Shown here piece after piece: positions 34,345 to 47,789 of a stretch of 64,000 nucleotides of DNA (positions are counted from its first letter, which is position 1; every line of letters starts with the position of its first letter). The notes under the pieces are model-generated. The model saw nothing but the letters and a program-made list of their open reading frames with translations. It was not told where the DNA came from and made no database searches. The position numbers were made by a program, and so were the translations under genes. The DNA comes from Adiantum capillus-veneris (lineage: Eukaryota > Streptophyta > Polypodiopsida > Polypodiales > Pteridaceae): positions 78,550,343 to 78,614,342 of the forward strand of contig CM043950.1 of assembly GCA_014529385.2 (NCBI GenBank), written 5' to 3'.

Positions 34345-34487
34345 TGTCATGCCAAAGGCAAAGCCCGGTGGTCAAGGACCAGGCCCAAGTGTCCGGTTGG
34401 AAGTGTGGATAGGGAATGAGGCCCAAGGGGCTATTTAATGGGAGGTTGAGAGGTTCATTCTCAGGCAGTCCCACAGGGGGCTTTACA
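34345..34487 (+). repeat. 5' LTR of the non-autonomous element
   Basis: Starts TGTCATGCCAAAGG and ends GGGGGCTTTACA. Differs from the 3' LTR at only a handful of positions, suggesting fairly recent insertion. Confidence 0.9.
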
Positions 34488-34488
34488 T

Positions 34489-34500
34489 TGGTATCAGAGC
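34489..34500 (+). other. Primer-binding site (initiator tRNA-Met)
   Basis: TGGTATCAGAGC one base after the 5' LTR; exact match to the standard plant site. Confidence 0.9.
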
Positions 34501-36887
34501 TGGTTCCATTTTTGGGGCCAGAAGGCGTGATCTTTTTGCATGTTGCATGTGCATGCAAGGCCGTGGAGCTCCTCTTTTGACAGGCGGGGAATAAGCCGTG
34601 GAGCTCCTCTCTTGACAGGCGAGGAAGAAGCCAAGGGGAATAACCGGGTGTGCACAGCCTCTAAAGGCAAAGGGAGGAGAAGGGCCGACCTACTCAGAAC
34701 CCGGAGCTATGGAGCTCTACAAGAGCGCGAGACGGAGCTAGAGGGAACCCATCACTGTGGCGGGCGCATTCGAGCAATGCAAATGTGACCCTCGCTCTTT
34801 CTCTCTCTCGACGAGCTTCTCTGTGCCACCATCATTGCATGTTCTGTTTTCAGACGCTTTTTAATCTTGGGGCACCTTAATTTGGGCACACCCCCCCCCC
34901 CCCCCCCCATCATATGAGGATTGTCCCATGAGCATCGCTTGTAATGCACGGAAGTGGAGTGATTTGGGCTCAGTTCTCGAATGGAGGAGCCTGCAGTGGA
35001 CAGGTCCAGGAATTCTGCACATTTTGTGGTGATCCCGTCTCCAAGCTTGGAGTGGAGACACGTCTGTTGTCCTTGAAGTGGGAAAGTTCCACTCAAGCCG
35101 GGAAAGCTCCAAAGAAACAAGGCTCATGGAAAAGCTCATCACCAGTACGGCTTAGAAAGGGGTTAACCGCATGCATGGATTTCCTATCTAATTGAGGGGA
35201 AATTATCTATATCAATGTATAGATGTTGAACCTCTTCTATATGCAGCAAAGAATTGTATTAATTTGATCAAGGTCGACAATCTTATGGCTACTCTTTGTA
35301 AGTGCAAGGCATGCCCTTGAATCTAGACAAGGGTTAAAAGCAAGGCTTACCAGTTACTCATGATCATAGTGATCCACACGAGATGCTTAATTGCATTCTT
35401 ACTTCTACTTCTTTTGCCATCATGGCAATACATTTTCGGTAAGGGAGCAACATACAAGGCATGCGGCAACACGTTTGCAATTGCAAAACTTTCATGCATA
35501 TGATGCATGTCGCAATTACCAATTTGACGGCTGCTTCATCTCTAATGGAGATGGCAAAATAGACGCTTGTGATGGCCATCAACACACGCTTTGAGACCAT
35601 TGTTTATGGTGGAAGGGGAGCTTGTTCCAAGGAATGTTTGTCAAGGACAAACGTTTGGCAGTTGTAATATGACTGACAATGTGTGCAAACATGGTTGTTT
35701 AGTAGTATATGCATGTACAGGCAAGGCCTGACCTATGATTGTATGGTCAAAGTACGCAACAAGGCCGATCATTCACTACAATTCCAAGACACTGGCCAGT
35801 GGAGCAAGGCTCCGTCTCCGTAATCAAGTTAAGTAGGTTGACTTTCTCTTGTTTTGACATTGTAAATTGGCAAGAATATGTGTTAGCTACGAGCACCACA
35901 ACAGTGCCTGCCTACTCAATGTGAAGCACGGCTTTCCTTACGACATTTGGCATAGTGGTTTCCAACATTTGGAATATGCAAATAGCATATGAGCTTGGAA
36001 AAACTTGTCAAAATGTCTGCAGGTTTTTAAAATCACACAAAGGGTGTGTATATGATACATACACTACCTCACTCAAGGAGTACATATGGCTATGAGCCAG
36101 ATTCAAACAATGGCTATGAGCCGGATTCAAACAAACTTTCAACAACCTCGCCACAAGTGCACGACAACGTTAGTAAATTTCATGTTATGTTTGTTCTTGT
36201 CTTTGTTTCACTTTTCCTTTTGGAAAAGATCTCTCTGTTGTGCAAAGCAAAGGGCTTGGGCAGATTCCATAAGAAGCCGTTGAACAAAGAAAATTTCTTT
36301 GTTGAGATTCATGTGACGCACGGCTTCTCTTATGTGCCAATGTATTATCAATTGAGTACTTCATATCAATGATAATGGCACGCATCTGTGGCAGTATGTG
36401 GATATAAGCTCACAGTTTACACAATGGTGCACTGTGATGTATTCATGCTAGTGTAATCGTGCAAGGCACGTCTACCAGCGGCTCACACAGTCGAGACTGT
36501 CATTGAAGCCAAGGGTTTATCATTCTATTTTTTGATTTGTATGCATGACATACTAGTATGATGTACAACACTCATCATTGCATACATTTCCGCTATAGCA
36601 CTAGCTACTCTATCAAGGATGAGCTCAGTTGTCGCTGTTTTCAAAAATTTTATTTTTATTCACAGGCAACGTGCCATACATCTGTACCCTAATATAGTCA
36701 CGATCACATACAAGGTAAGTGGGTCAAGAGGTGACTTATGGTACCTCTCTCTACGAGCGCATGGTACAATTACACTGATGTACACTTATAAGATAAGCTC
36801 TGACACAGACATGGTCTGCACTGGAACATTTGAAAAGGGCATACAACACATTCAAATAAGGGTATTTCCTCAGCCTAGCATTCTCTC

Positions 36888-36960
<73 letters not shown>

Positions 36961-39450
36961 AACTTCTATGCGGGAAAGGTGAAACTAGGGATGATTTTTA
37001 TTGCAATCTTTTTTATGATAATATGGTAACAGGAAGGGCTAAGCGCCATCTATTACCACCTATATTTTTGAATGGCTAGGAACCATCTGTTTGTACTCCA
37101 TTAGTAATTGCTTTCAATATTGAACAATCCTATTTAGTTGAGTACCCATCGATTCTAATGAGCGAGCAAGAGTCTTATCATTAGCAATTGTTTAGGCATT
37201 CTTTAGCGCTACACACTTTGAGTGTGAAAATCAAGTTGAGTTTTTGAACGTCTTAAACTCGTAAGGGTTTATCTCTCCCAAGGTGTATAGATGACGCCCG
37301 CATTTCAGACAGCACGGTTGTTCACGAAAACCCAAAATTCTAGATTTTTTGGGTCCGGAAATGATCTAGTTGTGAATATGATTCCAACTTCAGTGGATCT
37401 TTTATTTTGTCTCTAGCACTACGAGTGTCTATATGAATCTAGCTTTGGGGTAATACCGAGTTCGTGATTACTAGATCACTTATTAAGTGTGATGGTCAAT
37501 TCTTGAAATCTTCACACTTGTACTTTCAAGGAACGAATTCCATAAGTTGCCAAGGGCTCCTGGATAATTTCGACTTCGAAAGTTGAATTAAGATACTATC
37601 GACTGCTAGTTGGTGGTTTTTCTGCAATCTTTAACCACGAGGTTTGACAATGCTGATTTTACCCAAGGGGTCTGGTTTGCAAAGGCAACACCAAGGTGTT
37701 TTTCACTCTGGATAAGTGGACACTATGTTTAACCTACAGGTACGCATCTGATTTGGTTTATGGTTTTTGATGCTTTTTCTATATAGGATACATAAAATAT
37801 GTTGTCATCAATTTTTTTCTCTTTAGAGAGATGACAAGGTCATGTAAGAGACAAGACTTTAGGGCCATAGTGTCCAAAATAAGTTTTTGAATTACACAGT
37901 TATAGACCCATTTATAGGGTTTATTTGGCACATGTCACATGAACTGCAATATGGTCTAGGAACTCAAGGAGTTCAGTTTAGCCAATGTGGAGCAAGGCTA
38001 ATGAGGGTCCCTCTCACTCCCGTTGTAGAGTGTTTGCAATTACCTCCACACACAAGTACATCTTGTACTTGTAGGATGTTCTTTTTTCAGACATCCTTAG
38101 TTGAGACATATTCCACCTATGGCGAATATGAGTCTCTGGGACTGACATTGGCGTCCACTATTTCAAATACGTGTCACGTCAAAGTCCCTAGGTGTTGGTT
38201 ACGTCTGTTTTCTAGACCATTTTTAGCACGACGTATCAGGAGCAATTTCGGTGGCCAAAAATTGTCGGATACTTAGAATGACTTGTTCAGGTACAAGTAC
38301 TACTAAACAACATTACAGATGGTTGTTTATACATATAGCAAGGCTCTGAGTTGTTAATGAAAAAGTTTCATTGTTTTTCCCTAGACGTGATTAAAGTTTC
38401 ATCTTCTATTATGGTTCAAACATTTCAGCAAGGCTTGAAAATGATTGCCACTGAAAGTATTTAGTTTCTTTTTGGAACTATTTACATTCCTCCTTACTAT
38501 GTGCTACTTACATCACATTCGCCATAAGTATTGGCAAGGATGATCATGGATATACAGGTTTGGATCTATTTTTTGCTAAATGCATCACACTAGGTGTTAT
38601 GGGCCCTAGTGTTTAGTAAAGGCATATTCATAACATTAGTTGCTTATGAAGCATTTTGCACTCCATGTGCAGTATCTCACTGAGTTTACTTTTCGGTCTA
38701 CCAATCACCAATAGAGGTCATGGCTCGGTTGGGGTGCGTGTGGATTTTTCAAGTTAAACTTAGATGGTTATTCAAGACATTGTTGTTTCCTCGACAATAT
38801 TGTATGATCTTGTGATTCCCGTTTACCAGTCATCTGGGAAGACTTCCTGTAAACCGTGGGGGAAACACACCTCAATACTGTTAATATCCAAGATGGTAGG
38901 AAAATTACAAAGTGTAATCTTGTACTAAAGGATATGCAAAGTGCATACATTAGCACTACACAATCCAATTAATAAGCATTTATTGTTGTACTTGGAGTTT
39001 GCTTACCATCAGATAAAGCATGTTTGCGACAAGGTTTCGTCTCTTCATGTATCAGTCAAGTTCTCAACCTTGAACACTAGTTATGGTGGGGTTGTTTACT
39101 GATGAAATTTGAGAACAAGTCAAGGACTTACACTTGGGTGATGAGTTATGTCAGCAAGTTACTTTCAAGGAAAGTGCAAAAAGGTACTCTTTGGGTACAT
39201 TTTAGTTGTGATAACTCATTTAGCTACTCAAGTGAGTTCTACATGGAGTTTACACGCTATATTATCTATGTAATGGTTACACTAAGACGGTTGCAACAGG
39301 ACAACAATATGGAAAATCAAGTTGTTCCTCTTGGTTTCATTGAACCTCCTACTAAACCATGTTCTGGTCAAGCAAACATCTGCATCCCTGCAGGATGACC
39401 CTATGGAAAGCATTAGTGCATCATCACTCTTTTTTTCGAGGACGAAAATG
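34501..39450. other. Non-coding interior of the LTR element
   Basis: No conserved retroelement domain seen in any frame. Contents include a C homopolymer (about 34890-34908), an imperfect 24-bp tandem (ATGGCTATGAGCC-AGATTCAAACA type, about 36084-36131), and a (CT)n tract (about 36880-36957). ORFs of 129 codons (37887-38276) and 98 codons (39102-39398) are not recognisable. The TTCGAGGACGAAAATG string at about 39433 resembles the tail of Ty3/gypsy pol reading frames, hinting at a gypsy ancestor. Confidence 0.6.
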
Positions 39451-39469
39451 CTTCTCCAAGGGGGCAGTA

Positions 39470-39613
39470 ATGTCATGCCAAGGACAAAGCCCGGTGGTCA
39501 AGGACCAGGCCCAAGGGCCCAGCTGTAAGTGTGGATAGGGAATGAGGCCCAAGGGGCTATTTAATGGGAGGTTGGGAGGTTCATTCTCAGGCAGTTCCAC
39601 AGGGGGCTTTACA
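39470..39613 (+). repeat. 3' LTR of the non-autonomous element
   Basis: 144 bp; begins TGTCATGCCAAGG after the polypurine stretch and ends in CTTTACA followed by the TGAGA target copy. Confidence 0.9.
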
Positions 39614-39790
39614 TGAGAAGACAAGTTCGTCTTTGAAATCGGCCACCGGCCATTGACTTTTGATCATCGACCCAAGGGGCTATTTAATGGGAGGTTGGGA
39701 GGTTCATTCTCGGGCAGTTATCAGAGGGGGCTTTACATGAGAAGACAAGTTCGTCTTTGAATATGGACATCGGCCATTGACTTTCGGTCA
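39548..39790. repeat. Tandem duplication across the 3' LTR junction (period about 123 bp)
   Basis: CCCAAGGGGCTATTTAATGG through TTTACATGAGAAGACAAG and CGGCCATTGACTTT occurs at 39548 and again at 39671. The second copy includes the end of the LTR, the target-duplication bases and flanking DNA, so it was formed after insertion. Confidence 0.9.
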
Positions 39791-40073
39791 TCGGCCAATC
39801 AGCCATTGACAACCGGTCAAACGATCGGCCATTTTTTGACCACTTTTCGGTCATCGTCCAGCCATAATATTGTGATAAAAGGAATAATCCGACATAGACA
39901 ATCTCGAGCTTTGCTCGAGACGGCCGTGAAAATTTTGGTTTCTGGCGAGTGATTTTTCTTCACGCACTGTGGCTTCTTCTCATAATGTGGACCTTACAAA
40001 TGTGCGTTTTTAATACAAAAAATTACAAGGGATAAATCAGGCTCCATACTTAGCAGCCATAACTGTAGAAACT

Positions 40074-40079
40074 GTGTGT

Positions 40080-40110
<31 letters not shown>

Positions 40111-40118
40111 GGGGGGGG

Positions 40119-40201
<83 letters not shown>
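40074..40201. repeat. Compound microsatellite (TG)n-(G)n-(AG)n
   Basis: TG repeats, then a G homopolymer of about 27, then about 80 bp of AG repeats. Translated ORFs on both strands here are artefacts. Confidence 0.95.
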
Positions 40202-40204
<3 letters not shown>

Positions 40205-41839
40205 GATGAGCCTTGCGAAGAGCATGGAGAGCTTCTTTAGGCTAAGGATTGTATGAGGCTTCATGAGATAAGAAGACATAAGTTTCTCTGCTTTCTCCAG
40301 TGCAGTCCTGCAAAAAACTCCCTCTTGCAGTCCTCAAATGAAAACACTCTGACCTACAAAGTTGTGTATCTCGCCGATGGTGCAGCCAAAGTTGGTCTAA
40401 GCTAGGAAATGGTCTACGCCAAGAAGAGGCAGCAGGCAGGTGCAGTGCACAAGGCTAGGACATGTACCAAAGCCCTGGGCAGCCAAAGGATAGCGGAAGT
40501 GTATGCCCAATGCAGCTTCTGAGCCCACTTGCCTGCATTGGGGGAGGTGCCATCTGGCATTTTCATGAGCTTGCCAGGTGTTTGGTGTGTAGTATGCAGC
40601 ATATGATGCTAGTAGGAAGTGACGGCACGTGGATCAGAGTCCAGAGCACGGAAATATGCTTGGCCGAAGTTAGCAATTTGTGGCAAACGTGGGGAGTCAG
40701 ATGCTTTTTTCCCGGTTTGGGGTGCACTGATCGAGGTCGGGTTAAAGTCGCCTTGCGGGGTCGGTATGTGAGCTTGAAGATTGGAATGCAAGGTTTCGGT
40801 CGGGTTTGACGGCAGGTGCATAGGCCAACCGGGCAGGGAGCTGGAGAAGATAAAAACTGGCATTCAAAGCGAATTTCCCATGAGGTCTTTTTTGAGGTTT
40901 TGGGCCATTTTGGTAAACCCATGAGGGTGCATTGAACCAGCAAACGACACGTGGCACGCATAGCTCCCACATACACTAAAGGTGGTCAAGCGCCTGCAGT
41001 ATTTAACATGGGCCGTGAGCCCCAATAGGTACACAAAGGGAGAGAAGGGAGCTTGAGCCCGTTGGCGATGACGGACCCCCATGGGGCGTTGTGACGGGTG
41101 TCGCATGGCCCTGCAGGGCGGAAATGTTGGGTGATGTAGACGGCGGCGCCTTGCGCCGGTGGTGCCCGTTGGAGGTGGAGGTGGAGACAGTCAAGAGATG
41201 ATGTGGCAGGCGATTCTGCCCGCGCCCACTAGGGCCCCACCCTTTTTGAGGGAAAATGTCCCCCCCAATAGCGACATCGCTATTGCAAGTCTAGGGGAGG
41301 GGTCCCACAATGAGATGAAGCATTCCAAGGCCGCGAGCAAGGGTATGTCAAGGCGGTGTCCCGCAGCGGTAGAGTAAGCTAGAGAGAGAGAAAGAAAGCC
41401 CGAGGGCGATCAGGAGGTCTAAGTGCAAGGAGACCAAAGGGGCCATTTCAAGGCTGGCCGAGCAAGGACCAAAAGCAAAGGAGGAGAGAGCAGAGGCAAG
41501 GGCAAGAAGGCAAGTGTGAGTCAGACAAAGAGGATCAAAGTTAGGCCAATGGTGCAGTGCAAAGCTAAGCTCCCCAGAAGCGGTGAAAAATGAAGAAAAA
41601 AATTAAAAAATAATAAAAATCCTAAGGGCAATATCGACTTCGCTAATGCCCCCCCCCCCCCCCAAGTGCAAAAGAGAGAGGAATTGAGCAGATGAAGGAA
41701 AGCGGCTACCCCTTCCAAAAGATGCTAAAATTGAGATGCCAGATGTTCAAAAATGAGAGCAGTTTCCAAAGTTGAACCCCCCTATAAAAATCAAATTTTA
41801 ATCAAATTAGGGGCTTTTTTCCGGGCTTTTTTGTGCCAG
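40202..41839. other. GC-richer non-coding stretch
   Basis: More G/C than its surroundings, with several overlapping ORFs on both strands (for example 40462-40809 + and 40563-40976 -). None resembles a known protein, and the mutual overlap reflects low stop density. A C homopolymer lies at about 41650-41663. Confidence 0.5.
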
Positions 41840-44284
41840 TTTAGAATCTCAAGGTTTTTTTTAAACATCATATTCCTGCCATAATTACTCCTTATGTTTT
41901 AAATTCTTTTTTATAGCTATTTATAAAAAATGTCGAACAATCCATACCGTTCAAAGTAGTGCTTTAGCTAAAACCTGCATGCAATGCAAAGTTTTGTAAC
42001 TTTATCTTGAGATCCTAGATCGAGCCCTTGAAATAGACCAACTACCCATAGTAGAATGGTTAGAGACCGTACGATATCTAGATGTTTTTAGTGCAACAGC
42101 AGTTAGTATTGAGTTTTTTAAGAAAGTTCTCAAATCAAGGTATGTTAACCTTATACAAGATTATAAAGGACCATTTTCCACCATATGTCACGGAGTTTCT
42201 AAAGAATCCAAAGTTTCCCATCAAAGCAGAAACTATTCTCAGCTTAGCAGCCAGAAAAATGCTTAGAACATTTCTCGGATCAGAACCTAGAAGTGAAAGC
42301 ACCTGCTCCTCCTGCTGAGTTTCAACAATACGGTGAAAAAAGCTAGGAATATCACAAGAACAGATATAGGCCAGATATCAAATCCAAAAATATCTGAGTA
42401 CTCAAGTTTTTTTGCCATATGTATGTATACTCATCATCATTACACAAAATACCATAAAGTTTCTCATTTTGAATTTAAAATGATAACTGAACTATCAGCC
42501 AAAGAAGTACCAGCCAGGGTTTAGAGAAGTATTTAGCCAGAGCCAGCACCAGAGCCAGAGACAGCCATAAAGCAGGCCACTTCAGACCATTCTAATATAT
42601 AGCCAGTTTATGAGAGTAGGATCAAGTCCTAGAGACATGACTAGCCATATCCAGAGACCATGTTTTTTAAATAAAAACCACAATATTGTTTGGTAGACCA
42701 AAATGTGTGTCAAAACCAGATCAGTAACAAGGCCAAAATATGTATATGTTCATACATATATTTTTTTAAAGCAGTATCACCACCAAGAACTAGCTGTCTG
42801 TATGAATATGGTTAATAAAACCAAATCTAAACCAGAAGAATTTCAACCTGTTTTGTGCTTTAAGACAAAATTCAATTTTTTTTAATATTTTATTCCTAAA
42901 CCATAGAGACCAAGTGAGCAGATCTGCATAGATCATAAAAAAGGGTTTTTCAAAAGTTCCAAGGGAAACTTCAACTCCTCAGTGCTAAAGATCACAGATA
43001 TCGATCCAATAAAACTCCTCAGTGTTAAAAGAGTCACAATTACCAGTAAAACCACAACTCCTCATGTCAAAAATTTTGCAAGTCAAAGGAAACAGTCTCC
43101 CCCATATCAAAATACCATAACATACTCAGGTAGTAAAGCACCCATATGTCGTCAAAATTTATGCTAATTTAAAGTATTAAAACCAGATTATGTGTAAAGT
43201 TTTCATTTATTTTTAAGGCAGCATCACCATCAAGAACTAGATGTAGTGGAAAATGTAAATATGAAAAAAACCAAATCTAAGCCAGACATCCAAGCAACAG
43301 GCTGCACGTCCGATTTTTTGTAAGTCAGAACAATCTCCCCTATATCACCATAATATAACACACTTAGGTAGTAAAAAAACCATATTACTATCCATATGTA
43401 TGTCAAAATTGATGCCACTTTTTAGTACAACATCAAAAACTAGAGTAAGTATGTATGTAATCAGTACCAGGCAAAAAGCAAAACAAACCCTCTATTGGTG
43501 TGAATATCAATGCCTAGGTTATCATATCATATTCCTTAGATTAAGAAAATTCCAAATGAAGAGTTCTTTCAATATTCTTAACGTCAAGAAAAACCTTTTA
43601 TAATCACACAACAGAGCAAGGGATTATCTAAGCATTGAGATTTTGAGTAAAAATATATAACCTATGATCAGAAGTAGTTCCAAGATTTTCTTCAAAGTGA
43701 CAGGGGAAACCAAGTCTAAGTGAAGGGAAGAGCCTCTCACCTTAATATAGGGGTCAAAGAAGCATGTTAGTAGTCATCACAGCATGCCAGGTATGGCCAT
43801 ACCCTGCAAGCCATTCACAATGCACAATCCTCATCGCGATCATGAGCGGGCCCTAAAGAGGAGGAGATATTATGGAAAGGCAAAGCTACAAGCCTCGCGG
43901 GGCCGCCAACATCATCAGAAAGGGACGGGGATTGGTGGCGACAAATATTGCATAGAATTCCTTGCAGTGGTTTAAGCTGGGAGATGCCATACAGACGTCA
44001 TATAGGGAAGGGTTCTTTCCACAAGGGACTACTCCCACAAGGTTAGGGTTTTAGAGGTACCATGCTATCAAAACATCATAGTGGATAGCTTCACTTAGCC
44101 ATTGTGTTCTCCATATAAAATTTAGCAGTAATCATTATGTAAAGCATAAGGTATACTTCCATAAGGAAACAACTCAAATCTAGTTTGAGTGTAAATGGTT
44201 GGATGTCACATTTTTTAGCCAGATACAGTGATTCAAGACACAATCAAAACCCCTCCAAATGCTATCATGGTCAGATGTTGTGAC

Positions 44285-44337
<53 letters not shown>
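41840..44337 (+). repeat. Segmental direct repeat, copy 1 (about 2.5 kb)
   Basis: Begins TTTAGAATCTCAAGG and ends in a (TG)n tract (about 44288-44337). It matches 45268-47765 throughout with small differences; offsets drift only from 3428 to 3438 bp. The unit holds internal variants of ATCACCACCAAGAACTAG (about 42777 and 43223) and many CCAG-containing strings. No coding capacity or primer-binding site follows it, so a tandem segmental duplication is preferred over LTRs. Confidence 0.85.
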
Positions 44338-44339
<2 letters not shown>

Positions 44340-45267
44340 CCCCCCTATCCTAGGTGCCATACATAATGGGTTTCGACAGTAGGCCCATTGTGTATGGGCC
44401 TATTGCCTCATCAAAATGATGATTTTAACAAACATCTGCAGCATAGAAGTGCCAAGTTGGAGTTTCCCTGAAGAGGGTAGAATTGTTTGTACTAATACAA
44501 TATCAAATATCATCTTCAAGGAAGACATTACTCCTGTAGGAGTTTTAAGGCTTTGTCAGCCAGTCTGAAAAAGTATGGTTTTCATTGAGTAGTCTTTAGA
44601 CAATATACGCCAAGCTTTTCCTCTTGTTTCAAAATTCATCATATGTGTAATAGATAGCATGTTCGAGTAATTGTCAAAATACAATTTGCTTAAGCATAGG
44701 TGAGTAGAATTGGATTAACCTACTACTTGAAACCGATTGAGCCAAAAGACTACAATAGTCGTGAGTAGGAATCCAGTCTATAATCAAGGAGAGACCACCT
44801 AACACTTGTCGACCAGTCAAGGAATTATAGACAATGGGTCACTCAAAGCCTAAAGACACGAAATATCCAAAGCCAGCGTCCTAGTCGTCCTAGTTGCCTG
44901 GGAGGGCTTGGTGTTTAGGGGTGTGTGTAGGTGTTTTAATTATAATAAATACACAACAATGAACAAGATGTTCAAAAAGACGACTGGCTAAAGATGTCTA
45001 GGCAAAGATAAGTACAGAAACAACTCGGTCTTTAATTCATAATTGTACAACATAATAAGAATGAAGTATCATTCCAAATGAGTTTGTACAAAGGTATCAG
45101 AACTATCCCAATGAATCCTTATTAATCCATGATAGAATTCTCACCTGTATCCATATAGTCAAAACAACATATATGTGATACTTGGCTACGTATGGCAGGC
45201 TTCAAAGAATCTATCAGTTGTTATCCATGTCAAACTTAAAAATTATTAGACTAGCTATTTTCCTTCA
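44338..45267. other. Spacer between the two 2.5-kb repeats
   Basis: About 0.93 kb without recognised genes, primer-binding site or polypurine tract. Confidence 0.5.
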
Positions 45268-47722
45268 TTTAGAATTTCAAGGATTTTTTTAAACATCATA
45301 TTCCTGCCATAGTTTCTCCATATGTTTTCTTTTTTATAGCTCTTTATAAAAAATATTAAACAATCCATATCATTCAAAGTAGTGCTTTAGCTAAAAATGT
45401 ATGGAAAAAACATGCATGCAATGCAAAGTTTTGTAACTTTATCTTAAGCTCCGAGATCGAGCCCTTCAAATAAACCAACTACCCATAGTAGAATGGTTAG
45501 AGTTCCTACTCTATCCAGATGTTTTTAGTGCAACAACAGTTAGTATTGAGGTTTTTAAGCAAGTTCTCAAATCAAGGTATGTTAGCCTTATACAAGATTA
45601 TCAAAAAAGGACCATTTTCCACCATATGTCACGGAGTTTGTAAAGAATCCAAAAGTTCAACCATCAGAGCAGAAACTATTTTCGGTTTAGCAACTAGAAA
45701 AAAGCTTAGAAAATTTCTCGGATCAGAACCTAGAAGTGAAAGCACCTGCTCCTGCTGAGTTTCAGCAAGACACTGAAAAAAGCTAGAAATATCACAAGAC
45801 TAGATATAGGCCAGATATTAAATCCAGAAATATCTGAGTACTCCAATTTTTTTGCCATATCTATGCATACTCATCATTATTACACAAAATACCATAAAGT
45901 TTCTCCTTTTGAATTTAAAATGATAATTGAACTATTAGTCAGAGAAGTACCAGCCAGGGTTTAGAGAAGTATTTAGCCAGAGCCAAAGCCAGCCATAAAG
46001 CAGACCACTTTAGACCATTCCAATATAGAGCCATTGTATGAGAGTAGGATCAAGTCCTAGAGACATGACTAGCCATATCCAGAGACCAAGCTTTTTTATT
46101 AAAAATAGCCAAAAAAATGTGTGGTAACCAGAATGTGTATCAAAACTAGACCAGTAACAAGGCTAGAATATGTATCTATTTATACATATGTTTTTTTAAA
46201 GCAGTATCACCACCAAGAACTAGTTGTATGTATGAATATGGTTAATAAAACCAGAAGAATTCCAGCCTGTTTTGTACTTTAAGCCAAAATTCAAATTTTT
46301 TATATATTATATTCCTGCTAAACCGACCAAGTGAGCAAATCTGCCTAGATCATAAAAGTGATTTTTTCAAAAATTTCAAGTGAAACTTCAACTCCTCAGA
46401 GCTAAAGATCAGAGATATAGATCCAGTAAAACTCCTTAGTGTTAAAGAGTCACAATTACCAGAAAAACCACAACTCCTCAGGTCAGAATTTTTGCAAGTC
46501 AAAAGAAACAGTCTCCCCCATATCACAATACCATAAATACTTAGGTAGTAAAGCACCAAGAAAAAGCAGATCGGTACCCATATGTCGATCAGAATTTATG
46601 TTGATTTAAAGTATCAAAATCAGATTATGTATAAAGTTTTCATTTATTTTTAAGGCAACATCACCACCAAGAACTAGATGTAGTGGAAAATGTAAATATG
46701 AAAAAGACCAGATCTAAGCCAAACATCCAAGCAACAGGCTGCACATCCGATTTTTTGTAAGTCAAAATAGTCTCCCACATATCACCCTAATATAGCACAC
46801 TTAGGTAGTAAAAAAACTAGATTAGTATCCATATGTCTGTCAGAATTGATGCCAATTTTTAGTGCAGCATCAAAAACTAGAGTAAGTATGTATGTAATTA
46901 ATACCAGGCAAAAAGCAAAAAAAAACCTCTATTGATGTGTGAATATCAATACCTAGGTTATCACACCATATTCCTTAGCCAAAAAAATTTCCACATAAAT
47001 AGTTCTTTCAATATTCTTAAGGTCAAGAAAAAACTGTTATAATCACCCAACGGAGCAAGGGATTATCTAAGCATTGAGAATTTGAGTAAAAATATATAAC
47101 CTGTGAGCAGAAGTAATCCCAAGATTTTCTCCAAAGTGCCAGGGGAGACCGAGTCTAAGTGAAGGGAAGAGCCCCTCACCTCAATATAGGGGTCAAAGAA
47201 GCATGTCAGCAATCGTCACAGCATCCCAGGCATGGCCACACCCTGCAAGCCATTCACAGCGCGCAATCCTTGTAGGGATCGTGAGCAGGCCCTAAAGAGT
47301 ATGAGATATTATGAAAAGGTAGAGCTACAAGCCTCGCCGGGCCGCCTACATCATCAGAAAGGGACGGGGATCGGTGGCGATAGATATGGCATAGAATTCC
47401 TCGTAGTGGTTTAAGCTAGGAGATGCCATACATACCCCATATAGGGAAGGGTTATTTCCACAAGGGACTACTCCCACAAGGTTAGGTTTTGAGGTACCAT
47501 GATACCAAAACAGCATAATGGATAGCTTCACTTAGCCATTGTGTTCTCCATAGCAAAAGTTAGCAGTAATCGTTACGTAAAGCATAAGATAAACTCCCAT
47601 AAGGCAACAACTCAAATTTAGTTTGAGTGTAAATGGTTGGATGTCACATTTTTTAGCCAGATATAGTAATTCAAGACACAATCAAAACCCCTCCAGATGC
47701 TATCATGGTCAAATGTTGTGCC

Positions 47723-47765
<43 letters not shown>
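45268..47765 (+). repeat. Segmental direct repeat, copy 2 (about 2.5 kb)
   Basis: Second copy of 41840-44337, starting TTTAGAATTTCAAGG and ending in a (TG)n tract (about 47727-47763) that continues into (AG)n (to about 47789). Small ORFs appear at equivalent positions in both copies (42082-42318 and 45519-45758; 43784-43975 and 47232-47414) only because the DNA is duplicated. Confidence 0.85.

Positions 47766-47789
<24 letters not shown>

Larger units (their letters stand above)
34345..39613 (+). mobile_element. Complete non-autonomous LTR retrotransposon, 5.27 kb, with TSD TGAGA
   Basis: 143-bp and 144-bp LTRs at 34345-34487 and 39470-39613, both starting TGTCATGCCAA and ending GGGGGCTTTACA. 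A perfect 5-bp target duplication TGAGA borders the element (34340-34344 and 39614-39618). A primer-binding site is at 34489-34500 and a polypurine tract, CCAAGGGGGCAG, lies before the 3' LTR. The 5-kb interior has no recognisable gag, protease, RT or integrase, only short ORFs of unknown meaning, so it must rely on another element's proteins. LTRs this short usually go with much smaller TRIM elements; a 5-kb non-coding interior is uncommon. Confidence 0.9.

Noticed and set aside
40462-40976. Overlapping ORFs of over 100 codons in the GC-richer segment
   Set aside because: Open on both strands over the same bases, with no domain and no codon pattern I can recognise; low stop density explains them.
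41840-47765. LTRs of a single retrotransposon
   Set aside because: No primer-binding site after copy 1, no polypurine tract before copy 2, and ends are not TG...CA; left as a direct repeat.
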